From the NCBI RefSeq assembly GCF_014779595.1, contig NZ_JACXZT010000002.1, forward strand, positions 124,001 to 188,000: 64,000 bases of DNA, written 5' to 3'. Origin of the DNA: Halomonas sp. ML-15. GTDB lineage: Bacteria > Pseudomonadota > Gammaproteobacteria > Pseudomonadales > Halomonadaceae. Below are positions 7,420-15,195 of this stretch, in pieces. The notes beneath the pieces were generated by a model that saw nothing but the letters and a program-made list of their open reading frames with translations, was not told the DNA's origin and made no database searches. The position numbers were made by a program, and so were the translations under genes. Position 1 is the stretch's first letter. Each line of letters begins with the position of its first letter.

Positions 7420-8319
7420 ATGATTTTCGATGCAGTGATTGTCGGTGGCAGCTATGCGGGGATGGCGGCGGGGCTGCAGCTGGCGCGGGCGAGGCGGCAG
7501 GTACTGGTGGTGGATGCGGGCGAGCCGCGCAATCGCTTTGCCTCACACTCCCACGGATTTCTGTCCCAAGATGGCACGCCACCCGACGAGATCGCGGCCG
7601 ACGCGCGCGGTCAACTGATGGAGTACTCGACGGTGGAGTGGCGCTCGGGAAGGGTGGCGTCGATTGGCGGCGAGGCGGGGGATTTCACGGTGGGCCTGGA
7701 CGACGGAGGCACCTTGCAGGCACGCCGCATCATCTTGGCGGCAGGTGTGACCGATGAGCTGCCAGCTATTCCCGGGTTGGCCGAGCAGTGGGGGAAGAGC
7801 GTTTTTCATTGTCCCTATTGTCACGGCTATGAGCTTGGCCAGACGGGTATTGGTGTGCTGGCGTCCTCCGAGCTTTCAATGCATCACGCCCTGATGCTGC
7901 CGGACTGGGGTGCCACCACGCTGTTCTTGAACGACGCCTTCGAGCCATCAGTGGACCAGTTGGCGCAGTTGGACGCCCGTGGTACCCGCATCGAACGGGG
8001 CAAAGTGATGCGCCTTCAGCCTGGCCGAGCCGAGGGAGTCGAGGTGGTGCTGAGCGATGGTCGCGAGATGCCGCTCTCTGGCATTTTCGTCGCGCCGCGG
8101 CTGCATATGAGCCCGCTGGTAGAGGAAATCGGCTGCGAGCTGGAAGAGACGCCGATGGGCAATGTCATCAAGACCGATGCGATGCAGGCAACGTCGATCC
8201 CCGGCATCTTCGCCTGTGGCGATATCGCCCGCGCCGCAGGCTCGGTGACCTTCGCCGTCGCCGACGGCGCCATGGCAGGGCTGTCTGCGCATCGCTCGCT
8301 GATGTTTGGCCTGTCATGA
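7420..8319 (+). CDS. Thioredoxin-reductase-like NAD(P)/FAD oxidoreductase
   Basis: A 299-residue flavoprotein. FAD-binding GGSYAGMAAGLQLARAR is at the N-terminus, a redox-type CPYCHGYE motif near residue 130 gives a CxxC pair, and the C-terminal FAD motif is GIFACGDIARAAGSVTFAVADGA. The layout and length match the low-molecular-weight thioredoxin reductase group, but the second nucleotide-binding motif around GIGVLASSE is atypical of NADPH Rossmann sites. It may use another pyridine nucleotide or partner. The ATG follows AAGGAGCAGGAC. Its position behind an Rrf2 gene and dyad suggests redox- or electrophile-responsive expression. Confidence 0.85.
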   Translation: MIFDAVIVGGSYAGMAAGLQLARARRQVLVVDAGEPRNRFASHSHGFLSQDGTPPDEIAADARGQLMEYSTVEWRSGRVASIGGEAGDFTVGLDDGGTLQARRIILAAGVTDELPAIPGLAEQWGKSVFHCPYCHGYELGQTGIGVLASSELSMHHALMLPDWGATTLFLNDAFEPSVDQLAQLDARGTRIERGKVMRLQPGRAEGVEVVLSDGREMPLSGIFVAPRLHMSPLVEEIGCELEETPMGNVIKTDAMQATSIPGIFACGDIARAAGSVTFAVADGAMAGLSAHRSLMFGLS

Positions 8320-8374
8320 CGAGTGGCTCAGCGGCCGGTGGCGTGCCGGTTAGCTTGATTTCCTCAAAACATGA

Positions 8375-8394
8375 TGCAATGTTATTACATTGCA
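8375..8394. promoter_or_regulatory. Palindrome before the TonB receptor, possible weak Zur box
   Basis: Inverted repeat TGCAATGTTATTACATTGCA with perfect 8-base arms. Its inner ATGTTATTACAT differs at one base from the ATGTTATAACAT core of the Zur boxes at 11050 and 13781. The outer flanks differ from those boxes. The downstream AT-rich stretch could equally hold a Fur site, so assignment is tentative. Confidence 0.45.
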
Positions 8395-8466
8395 ATTATT
8401 TTCAATAACTTGCCGTGAGTCCCTTGGCTGCGGCATGGGACCTCACTCCCTTAGCAAGGATCTACG

Positions 8467-10638
8467 GTGAACAAGAACACATCTTCCCTTCGCTTCGGGG
8501 CCGTTGCCGCAGGCATCGGCCCATGGTACCTGCGTGCGTCGCTTGCGCTCGCCGTCGGCTGGCCCGCCGCTAGCCTTGCTCAGGAGCCGGTGGGCAGCCC
8601 CGACTATGAGCTGGACGACATTACCGTGCTGGGTACGCGCGAGCGGGCGTATCGCAGCGTGGTGGCGCCCACCGCCAACAAGAGCGATGCCCTGGTCAAG
8701 GAGACGCCTTTCTCCATTCAGACGGTGACCCGCGAGCTGATCGAGGATCGCGGCGTGACCACCTTCGGCGAGGCGGTGCGCACCGTGCCCGGCGTGACGC
8801 CGCAGGTAGGGTGGGGCGGCAGCAATGACCGTTTCCGCCTGCGCGGCTTCGCCACCTCGGCGAACCTGAAGAACGGCTTTCGGCGCAGCGTGTTCGCGCC
8901 GGTGGATGAGCTGGTGAACATCGAGCAGATCGAGGTGCTCAAGGGGCCGGCGTCGGCGCTGTACGGCCGCTTCGAGCCGGGCGGCGTGGTCAATATGGTG
9001 ACCAAGAAGCCGCTGGACGAAGCGCAAACGCGCGTCGACCTGATGGGTGGGCGCTATGACTTCTATCGGGGCACCTTCGATACCACGGGCCCGTTGAGCG
9101 ACACCGTCAGCTACCGGGTTACCGGCTCGTGGCAGGACAATGGCAGCTTCCGTGACTTCGTGGGGGCGGAAACCCAGTTCATCTCACCGGTCGTGCAGTG
9201 GCAGATAGCCCCCCAGACCACGCTGACCGCGGAGCTGGAACTGGGCCGCCGCGACTCGTCGTTCGACCGGGGCTTCGGCAACAGTCCGCTGTTTCTCGAG
9301 GTGCCGATCCACACCAACTATGCCGAGCCGGACGCCCGCCTGGAGAACGAGAGCGTGCTGGCCTCGGCGATATTGGAGCATGACCTCGACAACGGCTGGG
9401 AGCTGCGTACCGGGCTCCAGGCGTCGTGGGCGCGCAGCGATGCGCTGTGGTATCCCTACGGCTTCGAGCCGATCAGCGGGGCCGATACCGACGACCCGCA
9501 GGTCAACCGTCGCCGCCAGCGCAGCGTCGACGAGCAGACCGATGTTTCGGTCATGGCGGAGATGGCGCGCCGCTTCGAGACGGGCGTCGTGGGCCATCGC
9601 GTACTGCTGGGAGCCGACTACAACTACGACGAGTGGGATTTCGAGGCCTACGCCAACCTCGGGCCGGGGGGCTTCCCGGTCAACCTGCCGATCAGCCTCT
9701 ATGATCCGGTGCACGGCGTGGCTACGAGCGGCCCGCTGGAGCCCTATGACGCTTCGCATTACGACAGCCACAACGTGGGCCTGTACCTGCAGGACGAGCT
9801 GCAGTTCGGCAGCCAGTGGCGGCTATTGCTTGGGGCGCGCTATGACCGTTCGCGCAGCGGTGCCCGCGCCGAATACCTGCCGGTGGATGAGCGGCTGACG
9901 CGCACCGACGACGCCGTGTCGCCGCGTATCGGCCTGACCTGGACGCCCAGTGAGGAGGTGTCGCTGTATGCCAGCTGGGCCGAATCCTTCCTCACCGAGC
10001 CCTTCAGCGGCATGCTGCGCGATGGCGATCTGCCTTCCCCCTCCCGGGGCCGGCAAACCGAGATGGGCGCCAAGCTGAGCCTGTTCGACGGTCGGCTGGA
10101 GCCCACCCTGGCGCTGTTCGATATTCGTCGCCGTAACGGCGTGGTCTCGGACCCGGACGATTTCAACTACGTGATCCAGGTCGGGGAGCAGCGCAGTCGC
10201 GGCTGGGAGCTGGACGTGCCCTACAGCATCACGCCGCACTGGCGGCTGCTGGCCAGCTATACGCAGCTCAAGGCCGAGATCACCGACGACACCGATCCCG
10301 CCCTGGTCGGCAACCGGGTGGCCAATGCGCCGCGCACTAGCGCCAGCGTCTGGTCCACCTACGACTTCGGCGGCCAGGCCGCGGGGCTGAGCCTGGGCCT
10401 GGGTGCCATCCATGTGGGCGCGCGCCAGGCCAACACCGCCAACAGTTTCGAGCTGCCTTCCTACGTGCGCTGGGATGCCAATGCGATCTATCGCTTCGGC
10501 GAGGGCGAGCGCTACCGGGCGCAGCTGATGGTGCAGAACCTGGGGGATCGCCGCTACTACGATTCGGGGGGCTCCTTCGTGCCCACCTTCCCCGGCGCCC
10601 CGCGCAGCGTGTTCGCCAGCGTCGGCATGACGTTCTGA
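8467..10638 (+). CDS. TonB-dependent siderophore-type outer membrane receptor
   Basis: A 723-residue outer-membrane receptor. A long signal peptide ends near ASLAQEP, a TonB box candidate is DDITVLGT, and the plug domain shows TPFSIQTVTRELIEDRG, the FRLRGF region and IEVLKGPASALYGRFEPGG with VNMVTKKP, typical of siderophore receptors (FhuA/FpvA/FoxA type). The beta-barrel follows and ends in the aromatic terminus SVGMTF required for outer-membrane assembly. No ligand can be read. Next to a Zur regulon and with a Zur-like palindrome upstream, it might serve zinc or a zincophore rather than iron; that is inference. Confidence 0.9.
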   Translation: MNKNTSSLRFGAVAAGIGPWYLRASLALAVGWPAASLAQEPVGSPDYELDDITVLGTRERAYRSVVAPTANKSDALVKETPFSIQTVTRELIEDRGVTTFGEAVRTVPGVTPQVGWGGSNDRFRLRGFATSANLKNGFRRSVFAPVDELVNIEQIEVLKGPASALYGRFEPGGVVNMVTKKPLDEAQTRVDLMGGRYDFYRGTFDTTGPLSDTVSYRVTGSWQDNGSFRDFVGAETQFISPVVQWQIAPQTTLTAELELGRRDSSFDRGFGNSPLFLEVPIHTNYAEPDARLENESVLASAILEHDLDNGWELRTGLQASWARSDALWYPYGFEPISGADTDDPQVNRRRQRSVDEQTDVSVMAEMARRFETGVVGHRVLLGADYNYDEWDFEAYANLGPGGFPVNLPISLYDPVHGVATSGPLEPYDASHYDSHNVGLYLQDELQFGSQWRLLLGARYDRSRSGARAEYLPVDERLTRTDDAVSPRIGLTWTPSEEVSLYASWAESFLTEPFSGMLRDGDLPSPSRGRQTEMGAKLSLFDGRLEPTLALFDIRRRNGVVSDPDDFNYVIQVGEQRSRGWELDVPYSITPHWRLLASYTQLKAEITDDTDPALVGNRVANAPRTSASVWSTYDFGGQAAGLSLGLGAIHVGARQANTANSFELPSYVRWDANAIYRFGEGERYRAQLMVQNLGDRRYYDSGGSFVPTFPGAPRSVFASVGMTF

Positions 10639-10667
10639 GACTTCGGCATGGAGAGGACTGCGCTGAG

Positions 10668-11039
10668 TCATGGTATGGGAGAAGAGGCCACGAAGGTGGG
10701 TGGCGGCTGCCCCAGTGCCCTACGAAACATGGTGGAGAAGGCACTGGGGCTGTCATAGCCCAGTTCCAGGGCGACGGCGGTGATCGAGGCGCCGGCAGTG
10801 AGCTTGGGCAGGGCCGCGAAGAGCAGCAGCGTGGCCGCATCGCGCAGCTCATGCAGGATGAGGCGCATCATGACACCGTTGCGGCCGGCTTTGTCGTAGC
10901 GGGCGGGCACCTCGGCGGAAGCGAGCAGCAGTTGCTGGAGTAGGGCGCCGACGACCAGGACTTCGCAGTGTCGGCAAAGGCGAGGCGCGGCCTCGCTGAA
11001 GGTCGTGTGGCCTTGCAATGGCTCGGCGATGACAGTGGT
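10668..11039 (-). pseudogene. Decayed AraC-family regulator
   Basis: The reverse frame contains two recognisable AraC pieces: the linker LLQQLLLASAEVPARYDKAG with RNGVMMRLILHEL, and the second helix-turn-helix ITAVALELGYDSPSAFSTMF followed by RRALGQPPPTF. Between them the roughly 60 residues holding the first helix-turn-helix are gone, and the N-terminal effector domain is missing, replaced by the zur promoter region. The frame is still open, but a functional regulator is unlikely. Intact relatives are about 260-300 residues. It is convergent with the TonB receptor gene and divergent from zur. Confidence 0.8.
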
Positions 11040-11049
11040 GGATATATTT

Positions 11050-11067
11050 GTTATGTTATAACATAAA
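11050..11067. promoter_or_regulatory. Zur box upstream of zur and the COG0523 gene
   Basis: GTTATGTTATAACATAAA, a palindrome with one outer mismatch, 37 bases before the zur ATG. It shares its 15-base left part with the box at 13781. Similar palindromes are bound by zinc-loaded Zur in gammaproteobacteria, so autoregulation is expected. Confidence 0.85.
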
Positions 11068-11104
11068 TGCCATAGCGCGACTCTATCCACTCACGGAAGT
11101 GACC

Positions 11105-11524
11105 ATGCCGTTGACCGCCAACCAGCAGCGCGTGCTTGAGGTGCTGCGCAGTGCCGAGGCCCCCTTGGGGGCCTATGCCTTGCTCGAGCGGCTGAGTAGT
11201 GACGGGTTCTCGGCACCGACGCAGGTCTATCGCGCGCTGGATGTGCTTATCCGCCACGGGTTGGCCCATCGCCTGGAAACGCTGAATGCGTATGTCGCCT
11301 GTCGGCTCGAGGCGTGCAGGCACGGCCTGACGGCGTTTGCTATCTGCGACGACTGCGGGCGCATCGATGAGCTGGTCGATAACGCCTTGAGCTCATGCCT
11401 GGGGAATCTGGTCGAGCGCCGTGATTTCTCCCCTGGCAGCACGACCATCGAGATCCATGGCACCTGCTCGGAGTGTGCAGGTGCACTCTCCGAACCCACT
11501 CGTCATCCGAAGGTGAAACCATGA
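11105..11524 (+). CDS. zur: Zinc uptake regulator Zur (Fur family)
   Basis: A 139-residue Fur-family repressor. The winged helix is at the N-terminus (ANQQRVLEVLRSAEAPLGAY, then PTQVYRALDVLIRHGLAHRL), and the C-terminal dimerisation domain carries the zinc cysteines in CDDCG and CSECA plus EACRHG. The CxxC pairs and the HG.. region fit Zur rather than Fur, and the neighbours (COG0523 GTPase, folE2) and the matching box confirm it. With zinc bound it represses zinc uptake and zinc-sparing genes. Start ATG 11105 has GGAAGTGACC upstream. Its stop overlaps the next start by ATGA, so the GTPase is co-transcribed. Confidence 0.92.
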   Translation: MPLTANQQRVLEVLRSAEAPLGAYALLERLSSDGFSAPTQVYRALDVLIRHGLAHRLETLNAYVACRLEACRHGLTAFAICDDCGRIDELVDNALSSCLGNLVERRDFSPGSTTIEIHGTCSECAGALSEPTRHPKVKP

Positions 11525-12639
11525 ACCAAGGCGTATTCGGCCACGATGATAAGTTGCCCGTCACGGTACTGACCGGCTTTCTTGGCAGTGGCAAGACCAC
11601 GCTGCTCAATCGTCTGGTCCGTCAGCCCGCCATGCAGGGCGCACTGGTGGTGATCAACGAGTTTGGCGATATCGGGCTGGATCACCGGCTGCTCGCCGAG
11701 AGCGACGAGAATAGCGTGGTGGAAATGAGCAGCGGCTGCCTGTGCTGCACCATCCGCGGCGACTTGAGCCGCACCGTGCAGGAGGCCAGCGAGGCGCTCG
11801 AGCGGGAAGGCGGTGAGCCGTTCTCTCGGGTGATCATCGAAACCACTGGGCTGGCCGACCCGGCACCCATTCTGCACACCCTGATGACCGACCACTGGCT
11901 GGCGCATCGCTTCTTCATGGACGGGGTGATCTGCCTGGTGGATGCCGCCAGCGGTGCCTCGACCCTGAATGCCCACCGCGAGTCCCAGCGCCAGGCGGCG
12001 GTGGCCGATCGTTTGCTTATCACCAAGACCGACCTGGTGGACGAGGAGCAGTTGTCGCGCCTTGCCAGCCAGCTGGCAACGATCAACCCGGGCGCCGAGC
12101 AGCTGCAGGTGTACCGTGGTGAGCTGCCGGCCGAACATGTGACCGGGGGCGGCCTGCCCGCTGGGCGCTACTCGGCAGACCGTTGGCTGGGGGCGGCGTC
12201 CTATCTGCAGGTTCCGTCTGCTCCCGGGCTGGCGCCATCGGCTCCGGGCTCCCTGGTGTCGATGATGAAGCCAGGCGGCGACTCGGCTCATACCGACCCC
12301 GGCCTAAGCCGCCACGGCGAGCAGATCCGCACCTTCTGCTTCACCGTGGAGGATCCCATCTCTGCCGAGTTGCTCGAGGATTGGCTGGACCTGCTGATGT
12401 CGCTGCTGGGCGAGAATATTCTACGCGTCAAGGCCATCGTCAAGCTGGTCGGGCGGGAGAAGCCGCTGGCCCTGCACGGGGTGCAGCACATCTTTCATCC
12501 CCCGGAGCCGCTGCCGGTGGAGGCCTGTCGCGACGGTGTCTCGCGCTTCGTGTTTATCACCAACGGGGTGACGCCCGAGGCGGTGACGCAACTTTTCGAC
12601 TACTTCCAGCCCGCAATGGCAGAGGCCAAGGCCAACTAA
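11521..12639 (+). CDS. COG0523 (CobW/ZNG1-type) GTP-dependent zinc metallochaperone
   Basis: A 372-residue G3E GTPase. Walker A is GFLGSGKTTLLNRL, the metal-binding CxCC motif is GCLCCTIRGD, the guanine-specificity motif is ITKTD, and the C-terminal CobW domain follows (IRTFCFTVEDPISAELLEDW). A linker rich in Pro, Gly and Ser separates the halves. Members in Zur operons (ZigA, ZNG1-like) deliver zinc to essential enzymes under starvation. Its pairing with zur and nearness to zinc-enzyme paralogues strongly support that role; the client protein cannot be read. Confidence 0.9.
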   Translation: MNQGVFGHDDKLPVTVLTGFLGSGKTTLLNRLVRQPAMQGALVVINEFGDIGLDHRLLAESDENSVVEMSSGCLCCTIRGDLSRTVQEASEALEREGGEPFSRVIIETTGLADPAPILHTLMTDHWLAHRFFMDGVICLVDAASGASTLNAHRESQRQAAVADRLLITKTDLVDEEQLSRLASQLATINPGAEQLQVYRGELPAEHVTGGGLPAGRYSADRWLGAASYLQVPSAPGLAPSAPGSLVSMMKPGGDSAHTDPGLSRHGEQIRTFCFTVEDPISAELLEDWLDLLMSLLGENILRVKAIVKLVGREKPLALHGVQHIFHPPEPLPVEACRDGVSRFVFITNGVTPEAVTQLFDYFQPAMAEAKAN

Positions 12640-12642
12640 TCG

Positions 12643-12685
12643 GGCATGCCCTGCGCCCAAAGGTTTATGACAGCAGGGGCATGCC
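12643..12685. terminator. Hairpin between convergent genes
   Basis: GGCATGCCCTGC pairs with GCAGGGGCATGCC, leaving one bulged base, around a loop of 18 bases. It spans the gap between the COG0523 gene and the convergent NicO gene. No clear T-run follows on either strand, so terminator function is plausible but not firm. Confidence 0.4.
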
Positions 12686-13747
12686 GGCGCTGGGCAGGGT
12701 GTTGGCGTGCCAGGCCAGCGATAGACCCAGCCACACCAGTGCCAGGCCGCCGGCCATGGCCAGCCAGCCGCTCAGGTGGCTTAGCCTGGCCAGACGGCCG
12801 TCTGCGTAGCGCACAAGATGGCGTGAGACCCAGTCCCGTGCCAGTACGCTGGCCAGGGCCAGGGTGGAGACGGTGATGGCCGTGCCCAGGGCCATGGTCA
12901 TCACGGCGGCTGCCCCTAGCGCCGTATGGCCCAGCAGGCTTGCCGCGCCCATGATCAGGACGGCGCCGCTGCAGGGGCGCATGCCGACGGCGGTCACGGC
13001 GCCCAGTGCCGTGCGCCAGTCGCCGGTCTCGGCGGGGGCGATATGGTGGCGGGCACCGCAGCTGCAGTGGTGATGGTCAGGCTGTTTAAGGCCATAGACG
13101 TGAAAATGGCGGTGGTCATTAGCCGGTTGTGTGAACGCCAACCGCGGGGGGAGAGGGGGCGTGGCGTGGGCGTGTTTCAGCACTCGCCTGGCCCGCAGGC
13201 AGAGCCAGCCGCCGAGTATTGCCACCATCAGGAAGCTGGCTATCTCCAGGTTGGCCACGCTGCCCATGGCCTGGCGGGTCAACCAGCCCAGCCCTGTGAC
13301 CAGGACCAGTACCAGGACGATCGCCATCAGCCCCTGGAACAGGGCCGCACTGAACGACAGCGTCAGGGCGCGCTTGAGGCCGCCGCCCTGTGAGACCAGA
13401 TAGGTCGAGATCACGGCCTTGCCATGCCCAGGCCCTGCGGCGTGGAAGATGCCGTAGCCGAAACTGAGCGCCATCAGCCACCAGCCACTCGACCAGGAGG
13501 GCGCCGTCGACCACTCGCTGAGGGCCAGCGTGAGGGTGCGGTGGAGATCGCGCTGCCAGACCAGGATCTGCAGGCTAGCGCTCTCCATTACGCCTTGCTG
13601 AACCAGCAGCGCGATGACGCCAACGACTATCGCTGCTCCCAGCATCCAGCGTCGCCGGAGAAAACGGTGGCGAAATGCCGGTCGCTGCTGGTGAGTGTGA
13701 TGCGGGAGGAGAGGTGAGGGCCGTTGGGTAGCGGGTAGTCGTGGCAT
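12665..13747 (-). CDS. NicO/RcnA-type metal transporter with His-rich loop, predicted zinc-linked
   Basis: A 360-residue inner-membrane protein of the NicO (COG2215) family. Hydrophobic segments flank the family motif FGYGIFHAAGPGHGKAVIS and the second half ALGAVTAVGMRPCSGAVLIMG. Between them, near residues 205-235, is a cytoplasmic or periplasmic loop rich in His and Cys (NDHRHFHVYG and HHHCSCGARHH). The family moves nickel or cobalt, but members in Zur regulons are predicted to handle zinc. A Zur box lies 34 bases upstream in the promoter shared divergently with folE2. The start has only a weak GGAAGCGC ribosome site; a later Met at residue 35 is an alternative. Confidence 0.85.
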   Translation of the reverse strand: MPRLPATQRPSPLLPHHTHQQRPAFRHRFLRRRWMLGAAIVVGVIALLVQQGVMESASLQILVWQRDLHRTLTLALSEWSTAPSWSSGWWLMALSFGYGIFHAAGPGHGKAVISTYLVSQGGGLKRALTLSFSAALFQGLMAIVLVLVLVTGLGWLTRQAMGSVANLEIASFLMVAILGGWLCLRARRVLKHAHATPPLPPRLAFTQPANDHRHFHVYGLKQPDHHHCSCGARHHIAPAETGDWRTALGAVTAVGMRPCSGAVLIMGAASLLGHTALGAAAVMTMALGTAITVSTLALASVLARDWVSRHLVRYADGRLARLSHLSGWLAMAGGLALVWLGLSLAWHANTLPSAGMPLLS

Positions 13748-13780
13748 GCAAGCGCTTCCAGAGGGTCGAAATATAAATAC

Positions 13781-13798
13781 GTTATGTTATAACATACC
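13781..13798. promoter_or_regulatory. Zur box in the divergent nicO / folE2 promoter
   Basis: GTTATGTTATAACATACC, a palindrome with one outer mismatch, 34 bases before the NicO start on one side and 31 before the folE2 start on the other. One bound Zur complex could repress both directions. Confidence 0.85.
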
Positions 13799-13828
13799 TA
13801 TCCATGATCAGGTAAAGAGTCACTCTCG

Positions 13829-14746
13829 ATGAACAGGTTACCGCTAGAAGATATCGCCTCGGCTCCCTCTCAGCGCCTCGGCACCTTGAGCTGGGTCGGC
13901 ATGGAGGGAATTGCCCTGCCGCTGCGCGTGGCGGGGCAGGGCGTCACCGGCTCCGCCTCGGCAGGCGTCAGCCTTGATGACCCGACGGCGCGCGGCATCC
14001 ATATGTCGCGGCTCTATCTGGCACTGGCCGAGCTGGAGGAGCGGGAGCTATCGCTACCGAGGGTGGCCGCGGTGCTGGAGACCTTTCTGGGCAGCCATGA
14101 CGGGCTCTCCCGTGCGGCCTTTCTCGACCTCAGCGGCGAGGCGATGCTCAAGCGTCCGGCGCTGATCAGCCCGCTGGCAGGCTGGAAGCGCTACCCCTTC
14201 ACCCTGCGCTGCAGACACGACGGCGGGGGGCTGCAGGCCACCCTGGATCTGACGGTGGGCTACTCCTCCACCTGCCCCTGTTCGGCGGCCCTGTCGCGCC
14301 AGCTGATCCAGCAGGCCTTCGACGAGGACTTCACCGATATGCCGGTCACCCGTCAGGCGGTGAGCGCCTGGCTGGGCAGCGAGCAGGGCATCCTGGCCAC
14401 GCCCCATAGCCAGCGCAGCCAGGCCCATCTCTCGTTGCGTCTTGCCGACGAGCTGGACGAACTGCCGCTGCTGCGCCTGGTGGATGCGGTCGAACGCAGC
14501 CTGGGCACTGCGCTGCAAACCGCGGTCAAGCGCATCGACGAGCAGGCCTTCGCCCTGGCCAACGGCCAGAACCTGATGTTCTGCGAGGACGCCGCGCGCC
14601 GCCTCCACCATACCCTGCGTGACCAGCCTGGCATCCGTGGCTTTCGGCTGCGGGTGGTGCACGCCGAAAGCCTGCATGCCCACGATGCCGTGGCGCGCAG
14701 CGAGTGGAACTGGGAGGAGGAGAGTGCTGACGAGGAGCGGCCATGA
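13829..14746 (+). CDS. folE2: GTP cyclohydrolase IB, zinc-independent isoform
   Basis: A 305-residue type IB GTP cyclohydrolase, first enzyme of folate synthesis (GTP to dihydroneopterin triphosphate). The family motif with the catalytic Cys is [16 protein letters not shown] near residue 150; FMEGI-like text appears as [12 protein letters not shown], and [14 protein letters not shown] precedes it. Unlike FolE it works with Mn or other metals, so it replaces the zinc enzyme when zinc is short. This is a hallmark Zur target. It begins a five-gene run: the next ORF overlaps by ATGA. The Zur box is just upstream. Confidence 0.93.
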   Translation: MNRLPLEDIASAPSQRLGTLSWVGMEGIALPLRVAGQGVTGSASAGVSLDDPTARGIHMSRLYLALAELEERELSLPRVAAVLETFLGSHDGLSRAAFLDLSGEAMLKRPALISPLAGWKRYPFTLRCRHDGGGLQATLDLTVGYSSTCPCSAALSRQLIQQAFDEDFTDMPVTRQAVSAWLGSEQGILATPHSQRSQAHLSLRLADELDELPLLRLVDAVERSLGTALQTAVKRIDEQAFALANGQNLMFCEDAARRLHHTLRDQPGIRGFRLRVVHAESLHAHDAVARSEWNWEEESADEERP

Positions 14747-15153
14747 CGATCTGGATGCAGCTGGAGGAGGCCGCGCTGAATGAGCGGCGGCCACTGCCGG
14801 ACGTGCTCGAGGCGATTCCCTGGAACGCCGACGGCTTGATCACCGCCATTGCCCAACAGCACGACAGCGGCGAGGTGCTGATGCTGGCCTGGATGAATCG
14901 CGAGGCCCTCGACGAGACCCTGGCGATGGGGCAGGTCTGCTACTGGTCGCGCTCGCGACAGACCCTGTGGCGCAAGGGGGAGAGCTCTGGCCACCGCCAG
15001 CGCCTGGTGGAGGCTCGGCTCGACTGCGATGGCGACGCCGTGCTGCTGCTGGTCGACCAGCAGGGGCCCGCCTGCCACACCGGGCGTCCGACCTGTTTCT
15101 ACAACGCCGTGCGCGGCGATGCGGTGCAGGTCATCACGGCGCCAGCGCGATAG
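14743..15153 (+). CDS. hisI: Phosphoribosyl-AMP cyclohydrolase paralogue
   Basis: A 136-residue PRA-CH, which opens the purine ring of phosphoribosyl-AMP in histidine synthesis. Seen: [20 protein letters not shown], the [18 protein letters not shown] active-site run, the Mg-site LDCDGDAV, and the zinc cysteines in DCDGD, ACHTG and PTCFY. All three zinc cysteines are retained. It is not near other his genes but sits inside a Zur-controlled operon (ATGA overlap with folE2), so it is a zinc-stress paralogue. HisI paralogues are recurrent members of Zur regulons. Confidence 0.9.
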   Translation: MTIWMQLEEAALNERRPLPDVLEAIPWNADGLITAIAQQHDSGEVLMLAWMNREALDETLAMGQVCYWSRSRQTLWRKGESSGHRQRLVEARLDCDGDAVLLLVDQQGPACHTGRPTCFYNAVRGDAVQVITAPAR

Positions 15154-15195
15154 GCCGTTGTTTCTTCGATAATACGCACAGCCGGCAGGAGCGAG

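Noticed and set aside
13700-13800. Fur box instead of Zur box
   Set aside because: The palindrome lacks the GATAAT-type repeats of Fur sites and matches the other boxes next to zinc genes.
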